A DNA stretch of 64,000 nucleotides. It comes from Streptomyces spirodelae. GTDB lineage: Bacteria; Actinomycetota; Actinomycetes; Streptomycetales; Streptomycetaceae. The position numbers and the translations under genes are program-made. Within the stretch, counting starts at the first letter, position 1, and every line of letters begins with the position of its first letter. The stretch lies in NCBI RefSeq assembly GCF_017676385.1, contig NZ_JAFFZN010000021.1, positions 62,001 through 126,000 of the forward strand, written 5' to 3'. Positions 16,020 through 24,371 of the stretch are shown here, in pieces. Under the pieces are notes generated by a model. The model made no database searches. It worked only from the letters and a program-made list of their open reading frames with translations, and was not told where the DNA came from.

Positions 16020-16072
16020 GCGCAGGACTCCTTCCGAAACGGCACATGGCCTGGCGCCAGGGCCGCCCCGCG

Positions 16073-16104
16073 AGGGTCACACCGGAAAGTTGAGCACCCC
16101 TCGA
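16073..16104 (-). promoter_or_regulatory. SARP-type promoter for the 16019-13352 operon
   Basis: Minus-strand reading: TCGAGGG, 4 nt, TCAACTT, 8 nt, GACCCT, 54 nt before the methyltransferase start. It lies back-to-back with the plus-strand box at 16149-16180. Confidence 0.7.
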
Positions 16105-16148
16105 ACGGCGGTGGGGACCTGCCTGGGCGCGCCGGCCCCCGCCGGATC

Positions 16149-16180
16149 TCCAGCCGCCCTCAAGGGGCCGTGGCTACTCA
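16149..16180 (+). promoter_or_regulatory. SARP-type promoter for the 16241-18922 operon
   Basis: TCCAGCC, 4 nt, TCAAGGG, 8 nt, TACTCA, 60 nt before the ATG at 16241. Both heptamers are degenerate but the spacing is exact. Confidence 0.65.
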
Positions 16181-16240
16181 TCAGGGGTGCCGAAACCGAC
16201 CGAGCCCAGCCGTTCCAAGGTCCGTTCAGAGGGGACATGC

Positions 16241-17881
16241 ATGTATGACGTGAAGATCCCGGTGCTGATCGTCGGCGGTGGTCCCGTCGGACTGTCCACC
16301 GCGCTGTTCAGCGGCCGGCGTGGCGTCCGCACGATGCTGCTGGAGAAGCGGGACAGCACCTCCATGCTTCCCCGCGCCCCCGGCCTGCAGGCCCGCACGA
16401 TGGAGCTGTTCCGCGCAGCGGGGCTCGGGAAGGACATCCGCGCCCTGGAGAAGGGCAACTCGCACGCCTACTTCGAGGGCGGGATCATCAAGGTCGACAC
16501 CTTCTCCGACATCGACAACGCCGAGCTGCTGGAGTCCCCGTCGCTGGACGGTCCCACCGTCAGCCCGGAGCGGGTGATGGGCTGCGGCCAGGACCGCTAC
16601 GAGAAGGTGCTGGTCGCCAAGGCGCGCGAGTACGGCGCCGATGTACGGTTCAACACCAAGCTGATCTCCTTCCAGGCCGACGAGGAGGGGGTCACCGCCA
16701 TCGCGGAGGAGTCGGCGACGGGCAACCGGCTCACCATCCGCGCCGACTACCTGGTGGGGGCCGACGGCGCGGGCAGCCGCATCCGGCGGGCGCTGGGCGT
16801 CGAGCGGGTCGGCCGCGGCACCGTCTTCAACGCGCTGAGCATCTACTTCCGGGCGCCCGAGCTGGAGACGCTGCTCAAGGACCGCAAGTTCATCCTGTGC
16901 TACGCCTCGGCGGGCGGCTCCCTGATGGGGCTCTCCCGGCTGCACGGCTGCGACCCGTGGCTGGCCGCGCCGATCTACTACCCGGAGAAGGGCGAGAAGC
17001 CCGAGGACTACACCGACGAGCGGTGTGTGGAGATCGTCCGCCGAGCGGCGGGCAAGGACATCGACGTCGAGATCATGGACAAGGTGCCCTGGCAGGGCGC
17101 CCAGCTGGTCTCCGAGACCTTCCGCGTCGGACGGGTCTTCCTCGCGGGCGACGCGGCGCATGTACACCCGCCGGCCGGCGGCTTCGGCGCCAACACCGGC
17201 ATCCACGACGCGCACAACCTGTCCTGGAAGCTGGCCGCCGTGCAGGACGGCTGGGGCACCGACGCGCTGCTGGACACCTACGACGCGGAGCGCCGCCCGC
17301 TGGGCACCGCCATGTCCGAGCAGGCTCTGGTGCGCAACCGTATCCGGCACGGCTACGCCACCGAGCAGGACCGGGAGGACTTCGTCGACGACGTGATCAT
17401 CACGCTCGGCTACCGCTACCGGTCCTCGTCCATCGTCGGTGCCGAGGGCTCCAAGGTCCTCACCCCGGACCTGGAGCTGACCGGCGAGCCGGGCACCCGA
17501 GCGCCGCACGTGTGGCTGAACCGTTCGGGCAAGGAGGGCGACGAACGGATCTCCACCATCGACCTGTTCTGGGACGACTTCGTACTGCTGCACGGTCCCG
17601 ACGGCGGCGCCTGGGCGAAGGCCGCGGTCAAGGCGGCCGAGCGGCTGGGAGTGCCGCTGCGCACCCACGCCGTGGGGCCCGACGAGGAGCTGCGGCCCGA
17701 GGACCGGGACTGGGCGACCGCCTACGGGGTGGGCGCGGGCGGCGCCGTGCTGGTGCGCCCTGACGCGTTCGTCTCCTGGCGCTCCGCGGGCGACACCTCG
17801 GCCGTCGCCGACCCGGACGCGGTCCTGGACGACGTACTGGCGCGCGCCTCGGCCGCGGCCGGCGCGAAGGCCGGCTCATGA
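16241..17881 (+). CDS. FAD-dependent aromatic polyketide hydroxylase, 546 aa
   Basis: A second large class A flavin monooxygenase. It has the FAD motif VLIVGGGPVGLS at the N-terminus, the middle DG motif (LVGADGAGSRIRR) and GDAAHVHPPAGGFGANTGIHDAHNLSWKLA (about residues 305-335), plus a C-terminal thioredoxin-like domain ending in GAVLVRPDAFVSWRS. The ATG at 16241 is preceded by AGAGGGGA; an in-frame upstream reading to 16187 is less likely. The methyltransferase gene follows after 15 nt. It likely hydroxylates, or oxidatively opens, a quinone ring of the polycycle. Confidence 0.9.
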   Translation: MYDVKIPVLIVGGGPVGLSTALFSGRRGVRTMLLEKRDSTSMLPRAPGLQARTMELFRAAGLGKDIRALEKGNSHAYFEGGIIKVDTFSDIDNAELLESPSLDGPTVSPERVMGCGQDRYEKVLVAKAREYGADVRFNTKLISFQADEEGVTAIAEESATGNRLTIRADYLVGADGAGSRIRRALGVERVGRGTVFNALSIYFRAPELETLLKDRKFILCYASAGGSLMGLSRLHGCDPWLAAPIYYPEKGEKPEDYTDERCVEIVRRAAGKDIDVEIMDKVPWQGAQLVSETFRVGRVFLAGDAAHVHPPAGGFGANTGIHDAHNLSWKLAAVQDGWGTDALLDTYDAERRPLGTAMSEQALVRNRIRHGYATEQDREDFVDDVIITLGYRYRSSSIVGAEGSKVLTPDLELTGEPGTRAPHVWLNRSGKEGDERISTIDLFWDDFVLLHGPDGGAWAKAAVKAAERLGVPLRTHAVGPDEELRPEDRDWATAYGVGAGGAVLVRPDAFVSWRSAGDTSAVADPDAVLDDVLARASAAAGAKAGS

Positions 17882-17896
17882 CCCGGAGGTGGCCCC

Positions 17897-18922
17897 GTGG
17901 CTGACGATGTGACGGCACACGCCGGACAGGTGCTCGGCCAGGCCATGGCCTTCCAGCCGGCGAAGCTGGTGCTGGCCGGGGTTCGGCTCGGCCTGTTCGC
18001 GACGCTGTCCGAGGGCCCGCTGCCCGAGGACCGGCTGCGCGAGCGGCTGGGCCTGCACCCGCGCGGCTGCGACCACTTCCTCGCGGCGCTGGCCGAGCTC
18101 GGCTTCCTGGAGCGCCGCCAGGACGGCACGTGGGCCAACTCGCAGGTCGCGGCGCAGCTCCTGGTGCCCGGCGACCCCGCCTCGCTCAGCGGCTTCCTGC
18201 AACTGGCCGACCGGGTGATGTACCCGGCGTGGGAGCGGCTGGCCGACGGGCTGCGGACCGGCGAGCCACAGGCCGCGACGTACTCCGGCGAGGACATGTT
18301 CGACCAGCTCTACGACAGCGAGGAGAAGAAGGACGGACTGGTCGGTATGGCGGAGGACGCCAGCCGGCCGCTCATTCCGGCGCTGACCCAGGTCTTCGAC
18401 TGGGCGTCGTACGGCTCCGTGCTGGAACTCGGCGGCTGCCGCGGCAACGTGCTGGCCGGTCTGGTGGCGGCCCATCCGCACCTGGAAGCGCGGGTATTCG
18501 ACCTGCCGCAGCTCGAGGGCGACTTCGAGGCGCACATGGCGACGCTGGGGATGACGGGCAAGCTCGGTTTCCACGGCGGCGACTTCTTCGCCGGGCCGCT
18601 GCCCGAGGCCGATGTGCTGATGCTGGGGCACGCGCTGGTCGACTGGAACGACGACCAGCGCGCCCAGCTCGTCAAGAACGCCTTCGCCGGAGTGCGGCCC
18701 GGCGGCGCCTTCCTGGTGTGGGACCCGGTCATCGTGCCCGAGGACGAGAGCTACCTGCGCAATCTGCTGCGCAGCCTCAACCTGCAGTTGATGACCCCGC
18801 ACGGGAAGGGGTACACGCTCGCGCAGTGCGCGGCGTGGATGCGCGATGCGGGCTTCGCCTCCGTCGAACACCGCTCCCTGGGGCACGATGTGACCCTGGT
18901 GATCGCGCACAAGTCGGTGTGA
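17897..18922 (+). CDS. SAM-dependent O-methyltransferase, 341 aa
   Basis: Same fold and length as the 15003 protein: the N-terminal helical/winged-helix region with LVLAGVRLGLFATLSEG, the SAM loop VLELGGCRGNV (about residue 176), FDLPQLEG, and LGHALVDWNDDQ after it. The SAM loop has Cys where the paralogues have Ala. The GTG start lies 15 nt after the hydroxylase stop, so the two are co-transcribed. It probably methylates a hydroxyl introduced by the neighbouring hydroxylase. Confidence 0.9.
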   Translation: MADDVTAHAGQVLGQAMAFQPAKLVLAGVRLGLFATLSEGPLPEDRLRERLGLHPRGCDHFLAALAELGFLERRQDGTWANSQVAAQLLVPGDPASLSGFLQLADRVMYPAWERLADGLRTGEPQAATYSGEDMFDQLYDSEEKKDGLVGMAEDASRPLIPALTQVFDWASYGSVLELGGCRGNVLAGLVAAHPHLEARVFDLPQLEGDFEAHMATLGMTGKLGFHGGDFFAGPLPEADVLMLGHALVDWNDDQRAQLVKNAFAGVRPGGAFLVWDPVIVPEDESYLRNLLRSLNLQLMTPHGKGYTLAQCAAWMRDAGFASVEHRSLGHDVTLVIAHKSV

Positions 18923-18927
18923 GCGCC

Positions 18928-18963
18928 GCGCCGCCCCCTCCCCCGGCGGGGAGGGGGCGGCGC
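18928..18963. terminator. Strong GC hairpin between convergent genes
   Basis: A perfect 16-bp stem with a 4-nt loop sits between the methyltransferase (+) and the CDP-alcohol phosphatidyltransferase (-). It is likely bidirectional. Confidence 0.8.
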
Positions 18964-18970
18964 AGTGGCC

Positions 18971-20062
18971 TCAGGCCGCAGCCGAGCTCTGGGCCACGGC
19001 GGGAGCGGGCGTTCCGGCCGTGGCGGACTCCCGGTCGAAGGCGTCGATGGTCCTGGTGAAGTCCCGGGTGGACAGCAGCAGTTTGTAGACGATGGCGAGT
19101 TCGAAGACGAGCAGCAGCGCGCCGGAGACGACGGTGACGGCCAGTACCTGGTCGAGCAGCGGGCCGACGATGAACACGCCCATCTGGAACTCGATACCGC
19201 TGACCAGGTGCGTACGGATGCGGTGCCGCAGCAGGAAGGAGCGCATCCGCAGGTACCACGGGAACCGGCTGCGGAACTCCTGGTGCAGGTCGATGACCGG
19301 CCGCCGGACCCGGGTGGCCTCCTCGGCGGACCCGGTGGGGTCGGCCGGTGCGGGATCGGCGGGCTCGGTGACGCCCTCCGCGGGAGTCCGCACCGCCGTC
19401 TGTGCCGCGAGCGTGCCCGCCTGAGCGCCGGCGGTCTCCTGCTGGGCCGTGCGCAGGTCCTGCTCGACGTCGGCCTCGGGGTTCTCGCGCAACAGGTCTT
19501 CCATGAAGGTGAGTTCCACCTGGTTCTCCGCGCGGCGGGCCGCACGGATCCTGGACTTGAGCTGCTTGCGCATGGTGTGCCGGGTCTTGAAGATCTCCAG
19601 CGAGTTGATGTAGCGCAGCCCGTCCAGGAAGATGACGGCCGCCGCGAGCCATACGTACCGGATGTCGTCGGTGCGGTGGTACTGACCGGCCATCAGGGCC
19701 AGGGAGCAGAACATGACGCGGACGCGGTCGAAGATGTAGTCGAGCCAGGCGCCGAAGACGGAGCCGGTGCCGGTGAGGCGGGCCGTCTTCCCGTCCATGC
19801 AGTCCAGGATGAAGCTCAGGTGGTAGACGACGGCTCCGGCGACGAGCCAGCGCCAGTCGCCCATCGCGAAGCACGCGGCCGAGCCCAGCCCCAGCAGCAG
19901 GGCGCCCCAGGTGATCTGGTTGGGGGTGATACGCGTGCGGGCCGCGGTCAGCCGCACCAGGGGGGTGGCCACCGGGTCCACCAACATCACCGTCCACCAC
20001 GCGTCGCGCTTCTTCTGCGTTATGCGACGCACTTCGGACAGGGGGGGTATCTCTGCAGGCAT
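18971..20062 (-). CDS. CDP-alcohol phosphatidyltransferase family membrane protein, 363 aa
   Basis: The conserved catalytic block D-G-x2-A-R-x8-G-x3-D-x3-D is visible (DCMDGKTARLTGTGSVFGAWLD, about residues 85-106), flanked by hydrophobic segments. The enzyme would transfer a phospho-alcohol headgroup from a CDP-alcohol. A long polar linker (about residues 175-260) and two further C-terminal helices make it larger than usual phospholipid synthases. The ATG at 20062 has AGGAAG 6 nt upstream. Its role near a polyketide cluster is unclear; membrane adaptation or glycan-lipid synthesis are guesses. Confidence 0.85.
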   Translation of the reverse strand: MPAEIPPLSEVRRITQKKRDAWWTVMLVDPVATPLVRLTAARTRITPNQITWGALLLGLGSAACFAMGDWRWLVAGAVVYHLSFILDCMDGKTARLTGTGSVFGAWLDYIFDRVRVMFCSLALMAGQYHRTDDIRYVWLAAAVIFLDGLRYINSLEIFKTRHTMRKQLKSRIRAARRAENQVELTFMEDLLRENPEADVEQDLRTAQQETAGAQAGTLAAQTAVRTPAEGVTEPADPAPADPTGSAEEATRVRRPVIDLHQEFRSRFPWYLRMRSFLLRHRIRTHLVSGIEFQMGVFIVGPLLDQVLAVTVVSGALLLVFELAIVYKLLLSTRDFTRTIDAFDRESATAGTPAPAVAQSSAAA

Positions 20063-20077
20063 GCTGGTCTTCCTCGC

Positions 20078-20099
20078 GTTCACCAAACGTTCATGCGAA
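20078..20099 (+). promoter_or_regulatory. PHO-box-like direct repeat
   Basis: GTTCACC followed 11 nt later by GTTCATG matches the Streptomyces PhoP direct-repeat unit. It lies 16-37 nt upstream of the CDP-alcohol phosphatidyltransferase start, within its leader or promoter. The orientation is opposite to the gene, which would fit repression. Confidence 0.5.
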
Positions 20100-20208
20100 G
20101 TCAAAGTCCAGACCAGCCAAAGGACAAGAGTCCAGTCGTACAACCTTTCACAACAGGTAAAGGTCACAGTGGGGCAAGGGGTCTGTAGTGGCCGCTTACC
20201 CATACGCC

Positions 20209-20260
20209 GTTGAGGCGCGCGCCCCTCAACAGGCAGCCCCCCGCCCGGTCGGGCGGAGGG
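20209..20260. terminator. Two hairpins after the 20268 reductase gene
   Basis: A 7-bp stem (GTTGAGG/CCTCAAC, 20209-20230) and a GC-rich stem (20237-20260) lie directly downstream of the reductase stop on the minus strand. They probably terminate it. The rest of the 20063-20267 gap is AT-richer promoter DNA for the phosphatidyltransferase. Confidence 0.55.
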
Positions 20261-20267
20261 GACAGGG

Positions 20268-21200
20268 TCAGGTGGTGAGGACCAGCTTGGCGTCGAGTCC
20301 GCCGGCCTCGCCGAGCCGGTGGGCCCGTGCCGCTTCGGCGAGCGGCACCGGCTCGTGCACCGGCACCACGAGCGTGCCGCGCCGGTGGAGGGCGAGGGCC
20401 TGGTCGAGTGCGGGGCCGGTGCGGTCGAGGCCGGACTCGCCCGCGGATCCCGCGGAGAACCGCACCCCGTGCGCCTGCGCGGCCTGCGGATCGGCGAGGG
20501 TGAGCACTCTCGCCGCGCCGCCGCTCGCCAGCCGTGCCGAGTCGCCCAGTACGTCGGCGCCCGAGGTGTCCAGCACGGCGTCCACCCCTCGCGGTGCCAC
20601 GGCCCGCACCCGCTCCGGCCAGCCGTCCCCGTAGGTGACGGGGGTGGCCCCGAGATCGGCCAGCCGCCGGTGCACCCGCTCGGCGGCCGTACCGACGACA
20701 TGGGTGCCGCGTGCCACGGCGAACTGGACGGCGAGGTTGCCGACGGCGCCGCCCGCACCGTGGACGAGCAGGGTCTCCCCCGCGGCGACGGCCAGCTCGT
20801 CCAGCGCGCGATAGGCGGCCTCAGCAGCGACGGGCAGCCCGGCGGCGCGGTGGACGTCGAGATCGTGCGGCCGCAGCCGCAGCCGCGCGGTGTCGGCGAC
20901 GAGGAGAGTGGCGTACGCGTACGAGGCGCGGCCGAAGACCTCGTCGCCCGGCTCCAGGGCGCTGACGCCGTCGCCCACCGCGTCGACCGTGCCGGCGAAT
21001 TCCAGCCCCGGGATGTGCGGGAGCGTGACGGGCATGGCGGCGGACAGTGCGCCGCTGCGCAGCTTCCAGTCGAGCGGGTTGACGCCCGCGGCCCGTACGG
21101 CGACGCGCACCTGGTCGGGGTCCGGCTCGGGGATGTCGATACCGGTCGGCTGGAGCACCTCGGGCCCGCCGTACGTGGCGTAGGCGACGGCCTCGGGCAT
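20268..21200 (-). CDS. NADP-dependent quinone-oxidoreductase-like dehydrogenase (MDR family), about 310 aa
   Basis: A zinc-free medium-chain reductase. It has the N-terminal GroES-like fold with AAGVNPLDWKLRSG, the HIPGLEFAGTV segment, and a Rossmann motif VHGAGGAVGNLAVQFA (about residues 145-160). These NADPH:quinone oxidoreductases reduce quinones or enones. Two starts are possible (GTG 21209, ATG 21200), three codons apart. The MarR regulator gene lies upstream, so it could belong to a redox- or quinone-stress group alongside the antiporter. It could alternatively act in the pathway. Confidence 0.85.
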   Translation of the reverse strand: MPEAVAYATYGGPEVLQPTGIDIPEPDPDQVRVAVRAAGVNPLDWKLRSGALSAAMPVTLPHIPGLEFAGTVDAVGDGVSALEPGDEVFGRASYAYATLLVADTARLRLRPHDLDVHRAAGLPVAAEAAYRALDELAVAAGETLLVHGAGGAVGNLAVQFAVARGTHVVGTAAERVHRRLADLGATPVTYGDGWPERVRAVAPRGVDAVLDTSGADVLGDSARLASGGAARVLTLADPQAAQAHGVRFSAGSAGESGLDRTGPALDQALALHRRGTLVVPVHEPVPLAEAARAHRLGEAGGLDAKLVLTT

Positions 21201-21283
21201 GGCGAACACCTGCTTCCTGTACGGGGTGCCGGCTCCCGTCCCGCGTTCCCTGCGGGCGCCCTCCCATGCGCACCCAGCTCAGC

Positions 21284-21784
21284 TCACGCCTGGCGCTCCT
21301 CTTCCCGCAGCCGGAGCAGGTGCCGCTCCTGGATCTCGCGGCTGCGCCTGGCGAAGTCCAGCAAGAGCTCCAGCTCGGGCAGCGAGTAGCGCTCCAAGAG
21401 TGCCGCGCCCTCCTCCGCGAGAGGGCCGTAGAGCTCGTCTGCACCGCGCTGGATGGCGGGCGTGGCGCGGACGACGGACTTGCGACGGTCGTGCGGGTCG
21501 GGCTCGCGGGTGAGGTAGCCGAGGCGGGCCAGCCGGTCGAGCATCGCCGTGACGCTTCCCGTGGTCAGGCCGAGTGCCGCGCCCAGCTGGCTGGGGGTGG
21601 CGCTCTCGCGCTGGGTGAGGACGTCGAGGCAGTGCAGGTCGGTGCGGTTGATACCGAGCCGATCGGCGGTGGCGGCGTCCACCGCGTCGGTCGCGCTCTG
21701 CAGGGCGCGTACCTCCTCGGCGAGTCGTCGGCGCAGCTCGGTTTCCTTCGGCTCCTGCGGTGGTGAGAACTTTTCACTTGACAT
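21284..21784 (-). CDS. MarR-family transcriptional regulator, 166 aa
   Basis: The winged helix-turn-helix is clear: ATPSQLGAALGLTTGSVTAMLDRLARLGYLTREPDPHDRRK (about residues 62-102), ending with the D-x-R wing. A long C-terminal helix gives the dimer interface. MarR proteins usually repress a divergent efflux or stress gene and are released by a phenolic ligand. The divergent neighbours are a small protein gene and a cation/proton antiporter. Two operator-like CTTG-N5-CAAG repeats flank the start. Confidence 0.9.
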   Translation of the reverse strand: MSSEKFSPPQEPKETELRRRLAEEVRALQSATDAVDAATADRLGINRTDLHCLDVLTQRESATPSQLGAALGLTTGSVTAMLDRLARLGYLTREPDPHDRRKSVVRATPAIQRGADELYGPLAEEGAALLERYSLPELELLLDFARRSREIQERHLLRLREEERQA

Positions 21785-21789
21785 ACAAG
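21777..21789. promoter_or_regulatory. MarR operator 1 (CTTG-N5-CAAG)
   Basis: An inverted repeat spanning the MarR start codon, extended to ACTTG-N5-CAAGT. Binding here would block translation start and transcription of the regulator gene itself. Confidence 0.6.
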
Positions 21790-21823
21790 TATCTCGACTC
21801 TCAAAATAAGAAGCAACAGTTAG

Positions 21824-21836
21824 CTTGGCTACCAAG
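21824..21836. promoter_or_regulatory. MarR operator 2 (CTTG-N5-CAAG)
   Basis: The second copy of the same CTTG-N5-CAAG inverted repeat, 47 nt from the first, in the AT-rich divergent promoter between the MarR gene and the 21902 gene. Confidence 0.6.
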
Positions 21837-21901
21837 ATAGCCGGTTGCCAAGGGATTCTCGCCATCGGGTTGTTGCCCGGGTTCCAGGAAGGAACACTGC
21901 G

Positions 21902-22432
21902 ATGAGCAACCAGCACACCGAGCACATGCCGGACCTCCACACCGAACGGGTCGAAGCCTTCTACACCAGTGTGAAACGGCTGGGCCACTGGACGCGGTCC
22001 CGCACGATCGACGTACGCACCCGGCGCTCCTCCGTCCACCTCGACCTGCGCTCGGCGCAGCTGCCCGACGGCGACATCGAGCTGCGGCTGCTGAGCGAGC
22101 GGAGCATGCTCAAGCTCCTGCTCCCCCAGGACGCCGTCCTCGACGAGACCGAACTGACCCTCGTGGGACGCTGCAAGATCAAGGACCGCGAGCGGCACGT
22201 CCCGCACCACGGCCGCGTCATCCGGCTCACCGGCACGCTCCAGCGGGGCGAGATCCGCGTCGCACGCGGCGGTGTCGCCACCCTCAGCGCGATGTTCTCC
22301 CGTGAGTTCATCGACGACTGCCGCACCGCGCACCGGAACGGCACTCACCCGGTGCTGCCCGACCCCGGCGGCGTGTACGGGCGCCCCGAGACCGAGCAGC
22401 TCCGCAAGGCGGGCGCGAGCCGCTCCCGCTGA
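21902..22432 (+). CDS. Hypothetical protein with LiaF-like beta-rich domain, 176 aa
   Basis: No certain family. The middle (about residues 40-115) shows alternating hydrophobic strands (SSVHLDLRSAQL, DIELRLLSERSMLKLLLP, HHGRVIRLTGTL) reminiscent of the C-terminal beta-sandwich of LiaF/DUF-type envelope-stress proteins. The ends are polar, there is no membrane helix, and the protein should be cytoplasmic. The ATG at 21902 has AGGAAGGA upstream. It is divergent from the MarR gene with shared operators and followed by the antiporter gene, so it is probably MarR-controlled. Confidence 0.55.
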   Translation: MSNQHTEHMPDLHTERVEAFYTSVKRLGHWTRSRTIDVRTRRSSVHLDLRSAQLPDGDIELRLLSERSMLKLLLPQDAVLDETELTLVGRCKIKDRERHVPHHGRVIRLTGTLQRGEIRVARGGVATLSAMFSREFIDDCRTAHRNGTHPVLPDPGGVYGRPETEQLRKAGASRSR

Positions 22433-22583
22433 GTCTCGACGCCCCGTCGAGTGCGCCCCCCTACCCTCGTCGTCCGACGCCGGAGCCTGCCCGGCCGCGG
22501 CGTGGCAGCCGGCCGTCCCGGGCCGGCCGCGCGACCCGGCCGCGCCGCTCGGCACCGTCCGGTACCGCGCAGGGGGCGCACTC

Positions 22584-23903
22584 ATGACTCCGGAGCAGCT
22601 CCAGTCCTTCTTTCTGGGACTCGCCGCCATCCTGGCACTCAGCCGTCTGCTCGGCGCCGCGGCCCGCAGAATCGGGCAGCCGCCCGTGGTGGGCGAGCTG
22701 CTCGCCGGGGTGCTCGTGGGACCCACCCTGTTCGGCGGCGCCCTCGCCGGCCACCTCTTCCCCACCGACATCCGGCCCATGCTCGGCGCGCTGGCCGACC
22801 TCGGCCTCGTGCTGTTCATGTTCGTGGTGGGCTACGAGCTGGACCTGACCCGGCTCCGCGGCAGGGAACGCGTCGCGGTGAGCGTGTCGCTGTGCTCCGT
22901 ACTGGTGCCGCTGACCCTCGGCGGGCTGCTCGCGCTGTATCTCGCCGAGCGGCACGCGACCGGCAGCCGCGCCGCGTTCGTGCTCTTCCTCGGCGCCGCC
23001 ATGGCGGTCACCGCGTTCCCCGTGCTGGCCCGCATCCTCGCCGACAGCGGGCTGGGCCGCACCCGGATCGGCGGAATCGCGCTGGCCGCGGCGGCACTCG
23101 ACGACATCCTCGCCTGGTCGCTGCTGGCCGTTGTCGTCACCGTCGCGGGCGGCGACGGCCAGTGGCGGCTGCTGCTGGCGCCCGCCTACCTCGCGGTGAT
23201 GCTGCTCGCCGTACGGCCCTGCCTGCGCCGGCTGTTCGAGGGGCGGCGCACGGCCCCGCCACGGGCCGGCTGGGAGGGCTGGGCGCGCGAGCATGTGACC
23301 GCCGACCAGTTGATCGTCGTACTGGGCGGGCTGCTGCTCTCCTGCCTGGCGACGGCCTGGATGGGCGCCCACTTCGTCTTCGGCGCCTTCCTGTTCGGCG
23401 CCGTGATGCCGCGCGACACCTCACGCCGGCTGCGGCACCAGATCACCGACCGGCTGGAGTACGTGACCCGGCTGTTGCTGCTGCCCTCCTTCTTCGTCAT
23501 CGCCGGCCTCCAGGTCGACCTCTCCCGCCTCGGCGCCCGCGGACTGGGCGAACTCGGCCTGATCCTGCTGACCGCCATCACCGCCAAGTTCGCCGGCGCG
23601 TACGCGGGCGCCCGGCTCAACCGGGTGCCCCACGCGCAGAGCGGAGTGCTCGCAGCGCTGATGAACACCCGCGGTCTGACGGAACTGGTCATCCTGACCG
23701 TCGGCCTCCAACTGAACGTCATCGACCGCGACTTGTACGCCCTCATGGTCGTCATGGCCCTGGCGACCACCGCCATGACCGGCCCCCTGCTGTCGCTGCT
23801 GGGCCGCCGCCACGGGGGCCCGGCAGCTCTGGGCGACTTCACCTTCCCAGCGGAGCCCGTTGAAAGCGCCCCACTGACGCGGACTCCCTCCGGCAAGAGC
23901 TGA
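22584..23903 (+). CDS. Cation/proton antiporter (CPA2/Kef type), 439 aa
   Basis: About 12 hydrophobic segments with CPA2 signatures: an early helix pair with QPPVVGELLAGVLVGPTLFG, and the AMAVTAFPVLARILADSGL and ALDDILAWSLLAV motifs (about residues 140-190) whose aspartates carry ions. MNTRGLTELVIL (about residue 365) is also typical. No C-terminal RCK domain is present. AGGGGG precedes the ATG at 22584. Antiporters of this type occur in several aromatic polyketide clusters, where ion/pH balance or self-protection has been proposed. Confidence 0.9.
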   Translation: MTPEQLQSFFLGLAAILALSRLLGAAARRIGQPPVVGELLAGVLVGPTLFGGALAGHLFPTDIRPMLGALADLGLVLFMFVVGYELDLTRLRGRERVAVSVSLCSVLVPLTLGGLLALYLAERHATGSRAAFVLFLGAAMAVTAFPVLARILADSGLGRTRIGGIALAAAALDDILAWSLLAVVVTVAGGDGQWRLLLAPAYLAVMLLAVRPCLRRLFEGRRTAPPRAGWEGWAREHVTADQLIVVLGGLLLSCLATAWMGAHFVFGAFLFGAVMPRDTSRRLRHQITDRLEYVTRLLLLPSFFVIAGLQVDLSRLGARGLGELGLILLTAITAKFAGAYAGARLNRVPHAQSGVLAALMNTRGLTELVILTVGLQLNVIDRDLYALMVVMALATTAMTGPLLSLLGRRHGGPAALGDFTFPAEPVESAPLTRTPSGKS

Positions 23904-23955
23904 ACTCCTGCGACCCCTGATCGCCATTGCGACCATCAGATCCGTTCGAGGCCGG

Positions 23956-24207
23956 TCAGAGCCTGTTCATGTGTGGAGAACGCCGACGGCGGGCGGCGAG
24001 TCCACGAAGGTCGGCTGTGGTACGTCCGGAGAGCAGCAAGCCAGAGACGAGCGCTTGGACGGCGGGACGTGCGTGAACCTCTTGCGGGGCGCAGCGTTCG
24101 GCTGCCATGAGACTGGCAATGCAGGCGTCACGGTGCCCCCACCGGTTGTGGGCATGCGCCATGTCCGTATACAGCCGGGCGCGGCGGCGCTCGATGCTGG
24201 GCAGGTG
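23956..24207 (-). pseudogene. Remnant of an XRE-type regulator (C-terminal repeat part only)
   Basis: The segment RLYTDMAHAHNRWGHRDACIASLMAAERCAPQEV and the following PAVQALVSGLL...LRGLAARRR match the TPR-like tail of Streptomyces helix-turn-helix regulators. The DNA-binding N-terminal part is missing. The similarity stops at about 24207, precisely where the epimerase remnant begins on the other strand. It looks like a truncated gene left by recombination. Confidence 0.65.
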
Positions 24208-24371
24208 ACCCGCTGGGCGGCTACGCCTCAGCTCACCGGCTGGCCGCAACGCTGGAGTGGAAGCCATCCATCACTGTCGCTGGCGGAGTGGCCCGCTATG
24301 TGCGGTGGCTTGGCAAGACCCCGGGGGCGGTGCCGGACTGGCTGCTGGCCGAGCGGTCCACCGTCACCTAG
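24204..24371 (+). pseudogene. Remnant of an NAD-dependent epimerase (C-terminus only)
   Basis: Plus-strand frame: GDPLGGYASAHRLAATLEWK, then PSITVAGGVARYVRWL and a stop at 24369-24371. This is the usual C-terminal sequence of extended SDR sugar epimerases (LGW-P-x-V-x-x-x-G-V-x-x-Y-x-x-W). Nothing upstream continues the frame as an epimerase. It abuts the XRE remnant and its end overlaps the end of the GT2 gene. Confidence 0.6.

Noticed and set aside
18971..20758. Longer version (595 aa) of the CDP-alcohol phosphatidyltransferase
   Set aside because: The extra N-terminal part is out-of-frame shadow of the reductase gene and the promoter; the ATG at 20062 has its own ribosome site.
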